64,000 bases of DNA from Homalodisca vitripennis (lineage: Eukaryota > Arthropoda > Insecta > Hemiptera > Cicadellidae), in the NCBI RefSeq assembly GCF_021130785.1, contig NC_060213.1, positions 96,340,501-96,404,500 of the forward strand. Direction: 5' to 3'. A program made the position numbers and the translations under genes. Shown here piece after piece: positions 1-12,925 of this stretch. How positions within the stretch are numbered: position 1 is the stretch's first letter; each line of letters begins with the position of its first letter. The notes beneath the pieces are model-generated. The model had not been told where the DNA came from. It searched no databases and saw only the letters and a program-made list of their open reading frames with translations.

Positions 1-438
1 GGTGACTCACCAAAAGATGATATATGCCGACTGCGTATTCTCTCGTACAGGGCTCTCGTATTCCTCGACTCGACTTCAGATTTCATAAACCGACGTCCGC
101 AAGCGAAAACTCTTCTCCTCGAATTGACTTCACTCCACGACGTTAGCAAGCAAAAACTCTTCGTCCCTTGTCGGATCGGCTGTATAAGTAGACCGCCAGC
201 CGGTCATGCGCAGAGACGCGTTTTCGTCAGTCGACGCCAGACGCTGCAGCGGTCACATCGGAGCTCCGGCTAACTGTACTGCCCCGAGTAGAGAGGTTTC
301 CTAACCTCAAATCGACTCCTTCTAATGGAATGACGACGACGACTATCGACGAAAAAAATAAATCGACACACCTACTTGTCAAAATGAACGTCTTCTCATT
401 TAAGAACAAAAAAGGGGGTATAAAATTGAACCATTACA
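1..438. other. GC-richer single-copy segment with promoter-like signals
   Basis: This stretch is much richer in GC and CpG than its surroundings and has no counterpart in copies C or D, whose homology with this end of the window starts at about 439. It contains a TATA-like TATAAG at 183-188, a possible initiator around 204-208, and a second TCAGT at 227-231. It could be a host promoter and 5' untranslated region, or part of an LTR. No convincing ORF belongs to it: the small frames on either strand have no recognisable domain. Confidence is low because the left side is cut by the window edge. Confidence 0.3.
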
Positions 439-2385
439 ACTTAAATATAAAAAATAGTATATATATCATAAAAGAGTCTCTAACAAACAGATTTCAGTTT
501 TATATAAATTTCTATGAGTAATCTGACGGGACAAACTGGCTGCTCTCCTAAATTAAGATTTTAAACTAGGAAGAAAATATTTTATCATAGCAAAGAAACT
601 ATTCAAACACGAATAGTAAAGTCTCCGTTTGTTGTGGTTTGTAAACCCAAGCAATAAAAATTAAGTCCGACAATGTATGTGTATATAAAATAATATGTAC
701 ATATATAACATAGTAGCAATTAAAATACAATATAAATGTAATGTATCTTTATTTTAAATATTAATTATCTTTTTGTGGATGAACCATTTTCTTATGTTAT
801 ATTATATCACTCATGATTTGCATGAGTTTTGTTAAGAAAGATTTCTTGTAAAACAATTATACGAATTCTGAATAAGAATGCTAGAACTGTCGCATATCCG
901 TTTATCATTGGTACGAAATAGTTTTCAATTTATATACTATTATTAGTAATGTCTAGAATAATTTGTATTCTTCTTGTAGAAGTGAACTGATAGGATCCCT
1001 ATCGATTAGCTATTTCGTTGCAGTTAATAATGTTAAGCCTTCGTTATATTCTAATCCGCAGTCTAATAGTAAGCCTAATTGGTTTAACACCTCATTAAAC
1101 CTAATTTAGAAGTCAACTTGCCTTCCTATCAACCTTTCTAACCTTATAAGCTGTGGTAGTAACCATCTGGTTAAAATAATCCTGTAATCAACTTTGATCG
1201 CAGGTGAACGTAAACAATTTGCTAGCCTAATTCTTGAATTATAGCTAAACTGTGAATTAATATTACTCCGAAGTTCATGAAGATCTAAGGGTGAAAAAGC
1301 TTCCATCACGTTAAGAGAATTGATAACTTACAAGTAACTAGTAGAAGTGTCCAAAAATAAGAAATTCTTTCTCATTATACGATCAATTGATATTCAATAG
1401 GCAGACAATTCCTAAAACATATACTAGGACTTTTGAAAATCTGTACAATGACATTCGTGTACAAAATAATATAATATTAATATCCCATTTAAACCCAACT
1501 TAAATTAATTTAACTGGATTCTTTTGGAGTAAAAACTAAATTAAATTCAAACAGTATCCACCCCAGAGAGAACAAACACGTTAGTTACAGTACTGATCAT
1601 CCATAATTCCAATCTTGGTCGATTTGAGAATTCAAGAAACTGCACAGTTAAAAAGACAATAGACGCAACCAGGCAAATTAAATTACCGTTTTACACGGAA
1701 TATTAAATTGAATTGACTCTGTTATATCGTGGTGATGTAATAATCATAATGGATACGGTATGTAATATTTAGTTTAACCCCGGCTCATACGCGGGAATCT
1801 CTCCCAGGCTTTAATGATGCTGTTGTAATGAAGAATAGTGATTTCTTACTAATTGATTAACTGCTTTTAGTAATTTATATTTATCATGTCACATTCATCT
1901 CTGTTTGTAAAATAAATTCCAAAAATAGTATGTTATATCTCTTTTTTATAAAATATAAAACACAATGATTTTCCCCTTAAAATGGATATTTAAATAAGTA
2001 ACTGCCTCAATAGCACTTTCGTTACGAATTCCTTTAAGACAAACTATTCTTTTAATATTTCTAATATAAATAATCTTAATAGTTGGATAGGACAGTGGTC
2101 GACTCTTTAAAGAACCTGATAAAGATATCCTAACTTCAGATTGACTCTAAAATATCACAAAATGATAATCTCATTTGTCCTACTACATTTCGTATGGCTC
2201 CCTTAGACATTCTAATGCCTCCCATAAACAAAAGAAATGTAAGGCCCGAGCTGCAGGATTTATCACTCTTTTGTATAGTTAAACCAGCATCAGTGACTTA
2301 TTATCTTGATATTAATTGACCTTCTCACCATCGTGAAAATCACTCAACAAAGCCATCTCATTGCAATTACAGGCGAGTTTTTTAC

Positions 2386-2538
2386 CTCTTTCACAAAACG
2401 TTACAGGCGGACAGGGTTTCTCATCATTTAGAAACAATAGTGCCTGTGCTGTGATGCAACCATCGTCGGATAAAGCAGCAGTCACATGCAGGATTATGAG
2501 GTCTGATGTGACAGCTATGGGGCCACTACTCAACAACA
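2386..2538 (-). CDS. Candidate internal exon, 153 nt, phase 1-1 (copy A)
   Basis: On the minus strand an open stretch is bounded by a good acceptor (pyrimidine-rich run ending in CAG at 2,541-2,539) and a donor G|GTAAAA at 2,385. The exon is 153 nt, a multiple of three, and starts and ends in phase 1, as is common for extracellular modules. The encoded ~51 residues hold three cysteines, including a CPPVTFC motif. Copy C keeps the exon, the splice sites and the cysteines (54,412-54,564). Copy B keeps only the 3' half, in frame, around 36,960-37,050. I do not recognise the family. It may be an exon of a gene with long introns inside the repeat, or a fortuitous ORF; an alignment to transcripts would decide. 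Confidence 0.3.
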
Positions 2539-3295
2539 CTGGATCAGTGAATGAAATAAAATAACCAACTCTGAATATAGTATTTATGTTAAACTGCTAC
2601 ACGTAAGTTGTTGCTTTTAACTTAAACATAATACAAATGAACATAATACTAACCCGGGTTGAACTCGAAGCTGAGTTTATCCAAGCTGTTGGTTCATTAA
2701 ACGTTATATTATGAGCAACCTGCTACAGCTCAAGCAAATCGCATCTCTAACAACTTGTATTTTATAATTAACTGTTTTTCACCGTCATACTAAACATATT
2801 TCAAGTCCGTCGAGTCCCACTCGGGGCTGGATTTTTTTCTTACTACTGGAAATGACAACTTGTACAAAATTTGCAACCCACCGGTGACAGAAACCGTGAT
2901 TATGGAAGACAAAACATTTACAGTGATCCTAAAATATGCACAGAACAATTGGGTTACCTTAAATTACTTTAAAATTCACATTTCATTAATTATAACCAGG
3001 GAAAGAAAGCACTAAATATTCAACCGTACCTGTGGTTTCACTTCGCTCTTTGTTATATCTATCAGAGATGAAGGTATCTCCTCCTTCATCCTTTAATCCC
3101 GACGTCGTTATGTAACATTAATGACATAAAATGAGACATTGGTATTAGAGAATAAATGAATTGCGAAAAGGATGCTGGCATCTTTTTAGGCTAGTGCAGG
3201 ATTAGTTCATAGTAAAATTCCCGGTGGGATTGTTATACCTTCAAGGTATAACACGGCGTTACTTGCCCATTAAATTGTTTATTAAACAAAATGAT

Positions 3296-3296
<1 letters not shown>

Positions 3297-3343
<47 letters not shown>
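3297..3343 (+). repeat. Homopolymer T(47)
   Basis: An uninterrupted run of 47 T. The same place in copy C (about 55,331) has only a short T run, so this is an expansion specific to copy A, or a length artefact of sequencing. Confidence 0.95.
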
Positions 3344-3344
<1 letters not shown>

Positions 3345-5603
3345 AGTATATATTTTAACTAAAATTATTAACATCCTGGCTTTTCAGATATCGTTTGAAA
3401 TGTATTTTTTATTTAGAGTAATAAATTAAATCGAGCGGAATAGTAACATAAGACACTAATTTTCGGATGGAGAAAATATAAATCCTAATTGCTGATATGT
3501 TTGGCTACCGTTTTGAAACTGAAGATACAAAAAAACGAAACCTCTTTTAAAATATTTGGTCTAAACCTAGCATTTCAATTATTTATCACCATGATGATAC
3601 ATGATTAGATTTAAACTGTTAAAGATCAAAACAACTAAAACTATTTTAGCAGGTAACCGTTAGCTTATTAAGAGTGTTAAAAATTTCATTTGGTGGGTTT
3701 TAGAACCACTCATTATATAAATATTTCACGGTTGGTCTGGAACACACGTATATATTCAATATTTAATTTATATTTATATTAATCTTTAAAAAAACCTGAG
3801 CTACATTACTTTATGTGGTACTTCACGTCCTCTTTAAACATCCATGAAATTATTCATACCATAAAAACCTGCACATTTCTACATTACATCTCATGTCAAC
3901 ATCATACGCCATAACTTTTTTAGTTTTAAAACAATTACCATTGCTACTACTCTCATGAGCAACGCGATGAGATCTGCAATCATCCTTAGAGTAAGTAAGA
4001 ATTATTTAAAGGAATCCCTCCCTACGCACTCCATTAGATAATGTTGGACTAACCCAGGAACATTAGGAGATTCAAATGCAGTATTATGTGTACCTTCACG
4101 TGTACCACAATACATGCAGAATCCACACAGACATTGTTAGACGGATCAGAGGGACTCAAAGGCCAAGTGTATTTATATACAGTCTGCACTACTCTGTACA
4201 GACTAAATCAGCAAGCTTTGTTTGGATTATCTGTACTCGACAAGGATTGCCTGTAATCCAAATCTTAGTTGTGCGATGTATCTATTTTGAGCGTCTTACT
4301 GCTAATATATTTTTATTAAATAATTTTAATAGTCTGTGGTTTTTATTTCATGTGGTTTTCTATCATCAAAAACTATACAATTTCTTCTACTTCTTCAGAA
4401 TTACCAAATTTATTTTCCCCGTTGTCGATAAGTTGATTGTTGCTGTGTTCAAGGTATTTAGATAGAACATAGCGAAGAAAAGTTTTTTTTTATTCCTTAC
4501 AAAATAAAATAAATTAAATTATCAATTCAAATACGTAAATTAAAAACCGGCGACACACATCATACACCACATGCTTTACAGTTAGCTCAATTTGAACATA
4601 TGTTGTTATAAATGATGCTATCTTATTTATTTTACGATAATTTCAATTGACTCGAAATTATTTTAGTTTCCGTAAAGAATTATTTCTATGATTTCCAAGA
4701 CATCTTTATTACGAAGATAAATAGGATTTCATAGTACCGGTTGGTATTTGTTATCAAACTAATATAATTTAACGACATAATATGATATAACCGATGACAA
4801 ATTATAAAGTTAGCGTCAAACTATCACGTAAAATGTTAATCTTTTAAAAGAATAATGATTACAGGTTTCAAACAATCTATATAAACACAAAACCCTCTAC
4901 ATGTTGACATTCTAGCTGTATTCCTTTTTGTTTTGTAATGCAAGACATTTTAACGTTTATAAATTAACTTACATAGATTTAAAAAAATTTTGTATAAAGG
5001 CTTCGTAAGATTAAACTCCATAAAGCTTCTGCTCCATCTCGTATGAGCAATATCATAGTATTAGCCTGAATTTCACGTGGTTCGTATAAAAGTCTGTATT
5101 ATTCAAAGTTCCTCGACCAACCAAGTTTAAACAATTTTTCCGAACGATACAATTTGTACTGTGGATTATTTAAATGTTATAAACTTGTAAGTTGCTTCAC
5201 AATTTCCACCTTTCAAAAGTTTTCTTCTTTACAAAAAAATATTTTGCAGTAAAATATAAGAAATACATTCTTTCTCTGTACGTCCTATATCATTCATCTC
5301 ACAGTATTCAGTAAGATTAATTAAACATATTCTTGAAAATAAACTTACTTCTTGGTGTAAGAATTCTCATAAATTGTCGAGGGACGTTTTGGGGCCCCTT
5401 CATCACAATACTGCTATATATAACCTGTACACAGAAATGAGTTTAAAAGAAGGGTAATTGTTAGAAACATAACCTTAATAATAACTTTAACATTAGATCT
5501 GAGAGGAATAATTTCTTAAACTTTTCGACAGGTAACAAATTATCAGAGTAATATACAGAGATTTGTGCTTTTCCTCTTTGCCATGTATAGACTTGATAAT
5601 AGT

Positions 5604-5720
5604 TTTTACCGACTTCAAAAAGGAGAACTTTTTACAATTCGACCTGTTTCTGTATTGTTTTCCACCAGTTTATTTCCGAAACTACTGAACCGATTTGGAT
5701 GAAACTGTTTTGGATGTAAG
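5604..5720 (+). repeat. Fragment resembling a dispersed insect repeat
   Basis: The stretch reads like the widespread insect interspersed sequence that begins ACCGACTTCAAAAAGGAG and continues to AACCGATTTGGATGAAA. The resemblance is from memory of many insect genomes and not from a search. The same fragment recurs in copy C at about 57,578-57,690, so it predates the duplication. No ORF is attached. Confidence 0.45.
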
Positions 5721-7806
5721 TGTTTATGTAAATTAAGATTTCTTAGATAGTGGTCTCATAAATACATACGAGTTTTATTTATATGTATTTATGTATTAAT
5801 AAATACGTTAAACTTATTTAACTCGTACAATTAAATGAGTTCATTTTAATTTTTATTGCTTTAATACATAATTTACAAAGGACGAAAGAATGTTAAAACC
5901 ATTAGTTCGTTTGCTAGGGACATTAAATACTTGCACTTATGATTCGTATTTTCATAGAGGGTACAATCTCTCATATCCATAAACACAGAATAATAATATT
6001 TATTGTACATCCAATGATCATATTGGTACCTACTGCAATATTCAACTATCGGTCAACTAATATTAGACTCTAATTCTGACAAATGCAAATATTATAGGTT
6101 TAACATTATATAATATTTTTTATAATTGCCTCACTTCCTTGATTTCCTTTTAAGTAACAAATTAAAAAAATGGTGTATGGCTCATCGTGCATATCACGCT
6201 CAAATGTTGTGTTAAGATTATCTTCATGAAATAAGATATTCTATTGCACTAAAGAAATTGTAGTAGAATAATTAGGGAAGTATTCCCATTCCTCTCGACT
6301 TGTTCTCGGTTAAGTGTTAACATATGGTTAAAAAACAGAGTCAGACTCATTAATCGTTTTCATCTGAGGTACGATGCTCCTGTAAATGAAGATGGTTTAG
6401 ATAAATCAAAGCGGGAGTATTCTGTCACTTTTACTAAGCGTGCAAATGAGTATATCTGTATTTGTTTAAATATTTTATAAATATAAATATTGTAATAACT
6501 TGAACGTTTGTATACACGATAAAAACTCATTGACGCTGAGGAAAGTTGGTACTTAGTAGAAAACAAATCTTAAAGGAAGATGAAATTATGTGGAATAAAT
6601 TGTAAAATGTGTCTCCATCGTGAAAAGGACAAAAGCCTCTTTACTTTAATCCCAGAAGTAGAATCTTTATTGAAAGGACAAATTTACATTCATGTTTTCA
6701 TCACCTCATCATTTTACCTTTATTTGTTTACTGTTGGTGTTTAAAAATGTTAAGATAGTAAATATTACTGTATTTCAGAAGAATTAAAATTAGTGCGTTA
6801 ATAATAAAGGGATATACACTTGTAAGCAAATTATTTGGAACTGTCACCGCTTGGCTCTTAAAGCTTGCTACAGAACTCTCTTGGTAAAAACGTAATGTAG
6901 TTATCGTAAATATTATAAAATGGTACAAAATTAATCTTTACCATTCAAAATGAACTTATGGAATTTAGGTACCAGTTGTCCCTGATAAAAACGTAAAGGA
7001 TGATAACGTTTCCTTTTTATAATAAACTAAAAAATCATGAGAAATTTTTTTACCGTTAGCAAAATAATAATGAGCTAGATTTATTTATGTCTGTTCACGC
7101 GGTATTTCTAAATCTAAATGACCTTTAACTTCAACTTTGAAGGTTTATTTCTATATGAGAAATATCAAGATGACATGCATGTATCTTCGAGGGATTTGAC
7201 GGAACATTAACATTTTTACATTGGTTTTGAGGCCATGGTTGCAACAAAAAATCACAGAATGAATAAATGTGTAAAGAATTGCAATTATATAACATTTTAA
7301 CCTGTGATATTTGGTAGATTGGTTACTAAGTCTTTCTTTACACTCTATACTCCGTAGTGTCAGTTAATTTGAAAATAAAAAAAGATTTTATGACTTTGCA
7401 TGTCCATTAATTCGATTTAGCTGAGCATAAGCAAATCCTATCATTAAGGATGATATCTCGACAATAAATTAACTTATAAACGTACATCATTAAGGGTTCC
7501 ACTTCTGTCTATTATCCACCTCTGTGTGTTTTTTGCTGGATGTCCAAGAACAAATTGAGCTGTATATTTGCAATCTGGTATTTCTCATTTCTACATAGAC
7601 GTGGGAGTGTTTATGCTGGGCATACAACTCTTGCACATCCTAACTATCCGCAGGATATTTTGAAACCAATTTCATTTACAGAATTCAAATTTTGAATAGA
7701 AATTGCATTACAGATAGACAAGAGTTATAAACTATAAACGAGCATGTCCGTCCTTAGGATTAGACGGAGGGTAGTTGAAATTAGTATCCTGGCAGATTTT
7801 TACACG

Positions 7807-8050
7807 AAATGTCTCCAATATTCCCAGATACTGTGTCAATACACTTCCGATTTTTTCCTTTTTCCTACATTCCGGATTCTAAATTGGAGTGTCAGTTTTG
7901 AATTCACTGTGATATATTGTGAAAGCAAACCAAATGTCCCCAATATTCCCAGATACTGTGTCAATATTGACACTTTCGATCACCGTCTTCTCTAACCCCC
8001 TGATTTCAAATTGTCCTGTCAGTTGTGAATTGCTTCATGATATAGTATTG
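7807..8050 (+). repeat. 124-bp minisatellite, two copies (copy A)
   Basis: Two head-to-tail units, recognisable by the shared core CCAATATTCCCAGATACTGT at about 7,813 and 7,937, each followed by a stretch ending near a CAGTTNTGAATT motif. Copy C has three units at 59,805-60,170, so the array changed length after the A/C duplication. A related single unit seems to lie at about 14,065-14,140. Confidence 0.7.
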
Positions 8051-10195
8051 TGGAAGCGAAATAGAGTAGGTTTGATATAAAGTTTTTACAATATATAATT
8101 CTAAGTCAATACTACCTACAGCAATGTTTTAAATATACATTTGCACGTGTACTTGTATTTACCTACCAGTTATTAAGCCCCTTTCAAGATATTTATAAGT
8201 AACTTTATTAAACGTGCTCAATCACAAGATAAATTTTACTTCTAGGAGCTTATAATTTACTTGTATGGATATCTGAAATAATTATAAATTATTATTTTAA
8301 ATGTTCCATATTTATCAATTACAACAAACTCGCACTGTTCCTCCACGAAAAGCATAGCTGTGAATAGCAATATCATACATCAGAGGCGTAATGACGTCAT
8401 AGATCACACTAATTGTGCAGAGAGTGGCCACTACTCGAGAAAATTGGAGCAATAAATAATTGCTAACTTTTCAAATGTGGGAACACGTATTGCTCTTATT
8501 GACCTAACACAATTTTGTTCCTCTATTTGGGAATACAATTATACTAATAGACTGTTATGAATTTTGATATTTCGTTATTTCTAGTTTAAAACATACCAGC
8601 ACCAATGATACTAGAAATATTTGTAAGTAATTACATTGTAAATACACTAATAGCCTCTTAGTCTTGTAATTGCTTTATTTCATGTTTTATGATTTATTAT
8701 TATGTTTTTCTTAGATGTTCAGTAGTAAATTTGTGTAAATCTAATACATTACTATTATAGTATAGTATTAAACGAATATTGTACAAAAAGAAAAAGGTAT
8801 TTTGACTTAATAGTATATCAAAAATATATCAGGAAAATACTGAAAAATCATTCAAAATAAATTGTCCAGTTTCTGTCAATATTTCACGATGGCAACTATA
8901 CTCAATTTTGGAAGGGTTTAGTTGTATCTCAGTTATAAATCATGCTAGATCGGAAATAAAATGGTGTTAGAATTTTCCGAGTCATTCCAGTTGTGTTTTG
9001 AAAAATTTACTATCTTTAAAGGTTTAAACAGTGACCATGCAAAGAATTTTGTAAGTATAACATAAAACATCATCAATGCAAATAGAAATAATTACTATTG
9101 CAATATTTTATTCGTTTTATTTAACATACATCTATTAACATATTATTCTACATTAATACATTTAAAGTTTTCAGAATTATGGTAATTAGCATTACATTAT
9201 GGACAATGATTTTCTTTCGCATTATGTAATATAAGGTATATAAATTTAATATTGATTTAAAACTAAATATTTTCACATTATTAGGTTTTAGGATTTTAGA
9301 AGTCTTGATTTAAAAACTCTAAATCATTAGATACCTTATCATTTAATACATACCATTTAATAAATGAGCATGGATCTAATACAGCGAATAAGTGTAAGCC
9401 TCACATTCATCATCATTATCATAATCCCCATTATTGCATTTTAAAAATAATTGTGATAAATTATTAAATCGATTTATTAATTCCTTAAGCAACTATATAC
9501 ACATCCTATTTTATCTTGACAAACACTACATTGCTAATAAAGAGTTGTACATGTGTTTTTCATCCTTAGCAATGGGATTAACATTTATTACTATAATCCG
9601 ATATTTCTTATTTTATGATGTCTAAACTGTATGTACTATTTACTAAATTTAAAACATTTCACAAAGTACTATTGAACTTTAATTTTACTGCTATATTTAC
9701 TTGTTTTAATGGCAATAGAAGAATTGTAAATGGATACTCATTTATCCTCATTTATCGCTTCATCTGAGATGCAACTATGTAAAGGATAGAGGAGATGCTT
9801 TTCATGGATGAAAAGAACTCTTACTATCGCTTCTTGGTTATTTTCCCATTGAGTGATATTAAGGACTCCAATTTAAATTGAAAGTTTATTCAGAAATAAA
9901 TGAAACCAGTGAAAGAACCTTTCAGGCAAATAGATTTTTAAACTGATATCACTTCGCTCTTTATCAAATAAACTTGCAGAGTATTTTTACTTACATCCAA
10001 AATTATATTAATAAATAAAATAACATTAGATATAATTCATGGAGATTTATACAATTGATTGAAAACATAAGCAGAGTCCATTTGAAAATAGCTGAGAGTA
10101 TGGGACACCTATAGACTCCGCTAGGAGAGGTATCTTCGTTATCAGTAAGTGCTGTGAGGTAGTAAAAGATAATGGAAAATAATAAGCTAATTTAC

Positions 10196-10258
10196 TGACA
10201 TCAATAAAGTTTGAGTTTGAACTTTCCGTGGAAGGACTATCCGCATCGCTGTCGTTTG
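10196..10258 (-). CDS. Candidate internal exon, 63 nt, phase 1-1 (copy A)
   Basis: Minus-strand stretch with acceptor TTGTTAG ending at 10,259 and donor A|GTAAAT at 10,195. It is 63 nt long, a multiple of three, and enters and leaves in phase 1, the same phase as the candidate exon 7.7 kb downstream at 2,386-2,538, so the two could splice together without a shift. It encodes an acidic, serine-rich run (core DSDADSPSTESSNSNFID), like linker regions of many eukaryotic proteins, with no diagnostic domain. Copy C has the same exon with intact sites (61,452-61,514). Confidence is low because it is short and low in complexity. Confidence 0.3.
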
Positions 10259-11189
10259 CTAACAAGTGTTATTCTTTTTGTAAGTTTTTCTGGATTATAT
10301 GTGAAATTATTATAAAAAACATATAAATTATTTCATACTTTCAATGACTTTTGGTACTAAAGTACAATATTAAATATAATGTAACATTGTTCGTGACATT
10401 TATAAAATTATTTCTAATTGCAAAAAAAGAAGCTTCAGATGTTATTTTAGAGCCACGCTTGATTTGAGAACACTATCAGCGTGTTATCTAGTAATTATAA
10501 TTTAAAACAATAATTAGATTTAATTAGTGTTAACCACTATAATAAATTATTTATTAGATATTTATTCAGGGTTTGAAATTGCTTTTTAATATTCCTGTAT
10601 CCTAGAGACTGACAATTTTTATAATTTAAACATTTGTATTATTGAGTCCATCTCAGATTTCATATTGCGCTTTCATCTTCTGAAACTTTCACAGGACTGA
10701 CTCCTGGAATCTGGAGTCAAAGTTCGTCGGAAGGGATCCAGCAAGACAGGAACTGTAGAGTAATTTTTACAAATTACACATTATTACTCACTATGTATTG
10801 AAAACGTACTATAGACAACGATGAGTTCTTAGTCTTTTCATATTGCATAGTTTCACCAGAGACACCTATGCTACGAAATAACTCGGTCTGGTTTTACCCA
10901 ATCCAGTGCAAGGGGTGTTTTATTGTCTAACCAGGTGCATTACTATGTTTTCTGCACATAACACAGCTGTGGTGGAAAGAGTTGATTCAGCACAAATTTC
11001 GAGTCCAGCTCCGTTTCACCTTCTGTTTAGACACCTCTAAAGTAGGAATCCTGTTTTAATAATACAATTGTGGACCTAGCTGTGTTCATTAATCGTCATT
11101 TATATGTCATCTTTCCCACCATTTAAGATATTTAAGATTTGGTTACAAAATAATTCATGTATTTTAATGCACCATCAGCGGTCAGATAT

Positions 11190-11192
<3 letters not shown>

Positions 11193-11254
<62 letters not shown>
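11193..11254. repeat. (AT)n microsatellite
   Basis: 31 AT dinucleotides flanked on both sides by GATATATC-type palindromic sequence. Copy C carries a different 32-bp AT-rich array at the matching place (62,341-62,525). Confidence 0.95.
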
Positions 11255-11257
<3 letters not shown>

Positions 11258-12206
11258 ATATCAGATTATTAATTACAGCTAGTGCGCTGAATATTTAAGT
11301 GTTTGTTTCCAAATATTTATTTACTTGTAGACAAATAAGTACTGATCGTATAACTACTTAAAAAATAGGTTTTTGAACTTTATTTCTTTGAAAGAGTCTA
11401 ATCCCAACAATAAAGATGTCCTAAATTTACTTTTTAATTAGTCGTATTAAATATTACCGAAATAAATATTTGTCAATTTTTACTAAAACAAATATGAACT
11501 CTGAAAGTCTTTTGTACGAAAACCATTGAGGACAATAGTGTAGAGTAACCGTCGATCAGATTCTGCAAAAATCCAGATTGCCGAAGGATATTGGACACAG
11601 TGACCCAATATTGGGAACGTAGTAGTTAGTTATTGCCAGATTATAACAGATTGTGTCTCTTTATTCCTCGGTTTTTACCGTGCAATATAAATTGTAAAGT
11701 GTTTTGTTGCTTTCTTTATTATGGTTATTATGGTTCCATTGACCTTTTAAAACGTGCATAACCAACTATATAAATAACTAAAGCAATATCATAATATACT
11801 ATTTACAATGTCAAAAAATATTCATTTCAATAAACAAATTTCTCCTCCGGGCCTCGAAAGTATAATTTGTAATTAATTTCATTGACAATGTATATTATAT
11901 CCCCAAGTTTTCTATGTGCTTCTGTATAAAAATGAGTTACTGTTAATTATAACCACTGACTGACAGGTAAATTTATCAGATACAACAAAAAAGTGTGTAA
12001 ATTGGAAAGCCTCGAAGTGATTTACATGTTATGACAGAAATTTTTAGTTGTGAAAATGTTTATTTCTGTAAATATTGTTATTTTAGTAGTAATTATTGAG
12101 GAATTCAATGTAATGTAATATATAGATGCCATGTAACGTGAAAAAGATATTTTAATTTAATAGTTAGAAATGTTTCCTTTAGAGACTGAGTCTGTAGGTA
12201 CGAAGC

Positions 12207-12291
12207 TGTATATTGTCTTTGTTAAACAGAAGTAGTAAGTAGGTCATGTGTGTATTGTCTTTGTAAAACGGAAGTAGTAAGTAGGTCATGT
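12207..12291 (+). repeat. ~41-bp tandem duplication
   Basis: Two adjacent units share GAAGTAGTAAGTAGGTCATG. Both units are present in copy C at about 63,287-63,367, so the doubling predates the A/C duplication. Confidence 0.8.
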
Positions 12292-12925
12292 TATCAGGAG
12301 ATCTGGGTGTCTTGCAGATCGGAAATGAAATTATTTTACATGTTTAACTTCGTACTTGGAAACTTTGCAAAGCCGATCATGAATAAATTTGACGTTTGAT
12401 AAGTGTTATATATGGAAACATTTCAAAACTAAACATATAATATTTTATGTAAACAACATTGATTTACATATAATGACTGAGATACGATTCAGATAAAGAA
12501 TATGACTTAGCTAGGCAGGTATTCCCCTGGTCGAAAGAGGGAGGTAATAAGGCCGCAAAAATAATTTCATAGAAGCTCCATAAGTAGTCGGCCTAATAAC
12601 TAAACTACACTGTATACAATTACAAAACACTGTGTGAATAAGGGCCCTAAAGTGTGTATGTAATAAACGCAACAAAAAATTACACTTCACTTTGCCAAGT
12701 AAATAATTGCCTGAGTAACGAAATGAGATTGTGCACGACAAAATTTAAAATTATTTACACGACCCTCCCGCATTCGTATTTAACTCAGACTGACCACTGT
12801 TGTGGCTTTTCCCGCTAGATCGAACCAAAACTTGGAAGATTGCAACATATTTTTTTAATTAGTTGTAAGTAAGAGTAAATAAGTTTTATTTAAATCCTTA
12901 AAAGAAATAAATTTACTTTCAATTT

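Larger units (their letters stand above)
439..12925 (+). repeat. Copy A of a locus-sized repeat (direct copy of 51,006-64,000)
   Basis: Nearly the whole segment aligns by eye with the right end of the window, in the same orientation. Landmarks include 448-620 with 51,013-51,190, 2,312-2,564 with 54,338-54,590, 6,728-6,928 with 58,698-58,898 and 12,511-12,741 with about 63,520-63,755. The offset drifts from about 52.0 kb to 51.0 kb because of indels. A lacks the ~1.47 kb found at 51,199-52,670 in C. It has ~845 bp at about 8,577-9,420 and ~190 bp near 11,750-11,937 that C lacks. No ORF exceeds about 130 codons and none has a recognised domain. Two short minus-strand exon candidates are listed separately. 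Confidence 0.9.

Noticed and set aside
1106..1309. 67-codon minus-strand frame in copy A
   Set aside because: It is not open in the matching place of copy C or in copy B, and its composition is generic.
4076..4465. 129-codon frame repeated at 56,076-56,339
   Set aside because: Start context and composition are unremarkable, the C copy is shortened and differs throughout, and there is no domain or splice support.
6360..6566. Plus-strand reading LRYDAPVNEDGLDKSKREYS at 6,364-6,450
   Set aside because: Copy C has a stop in it and copy B a frameshift, so a maintained protein is unlikely.
7620..7696. Possible plus-strand terminal exon (GSVYAGHTTLAHPNYPQD) after a good acceptor, mirrored near 59,600
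   Set aside because: No partner exon or donor found, and only A and C, which are recent duplicates, support it. It stays a possibility only.
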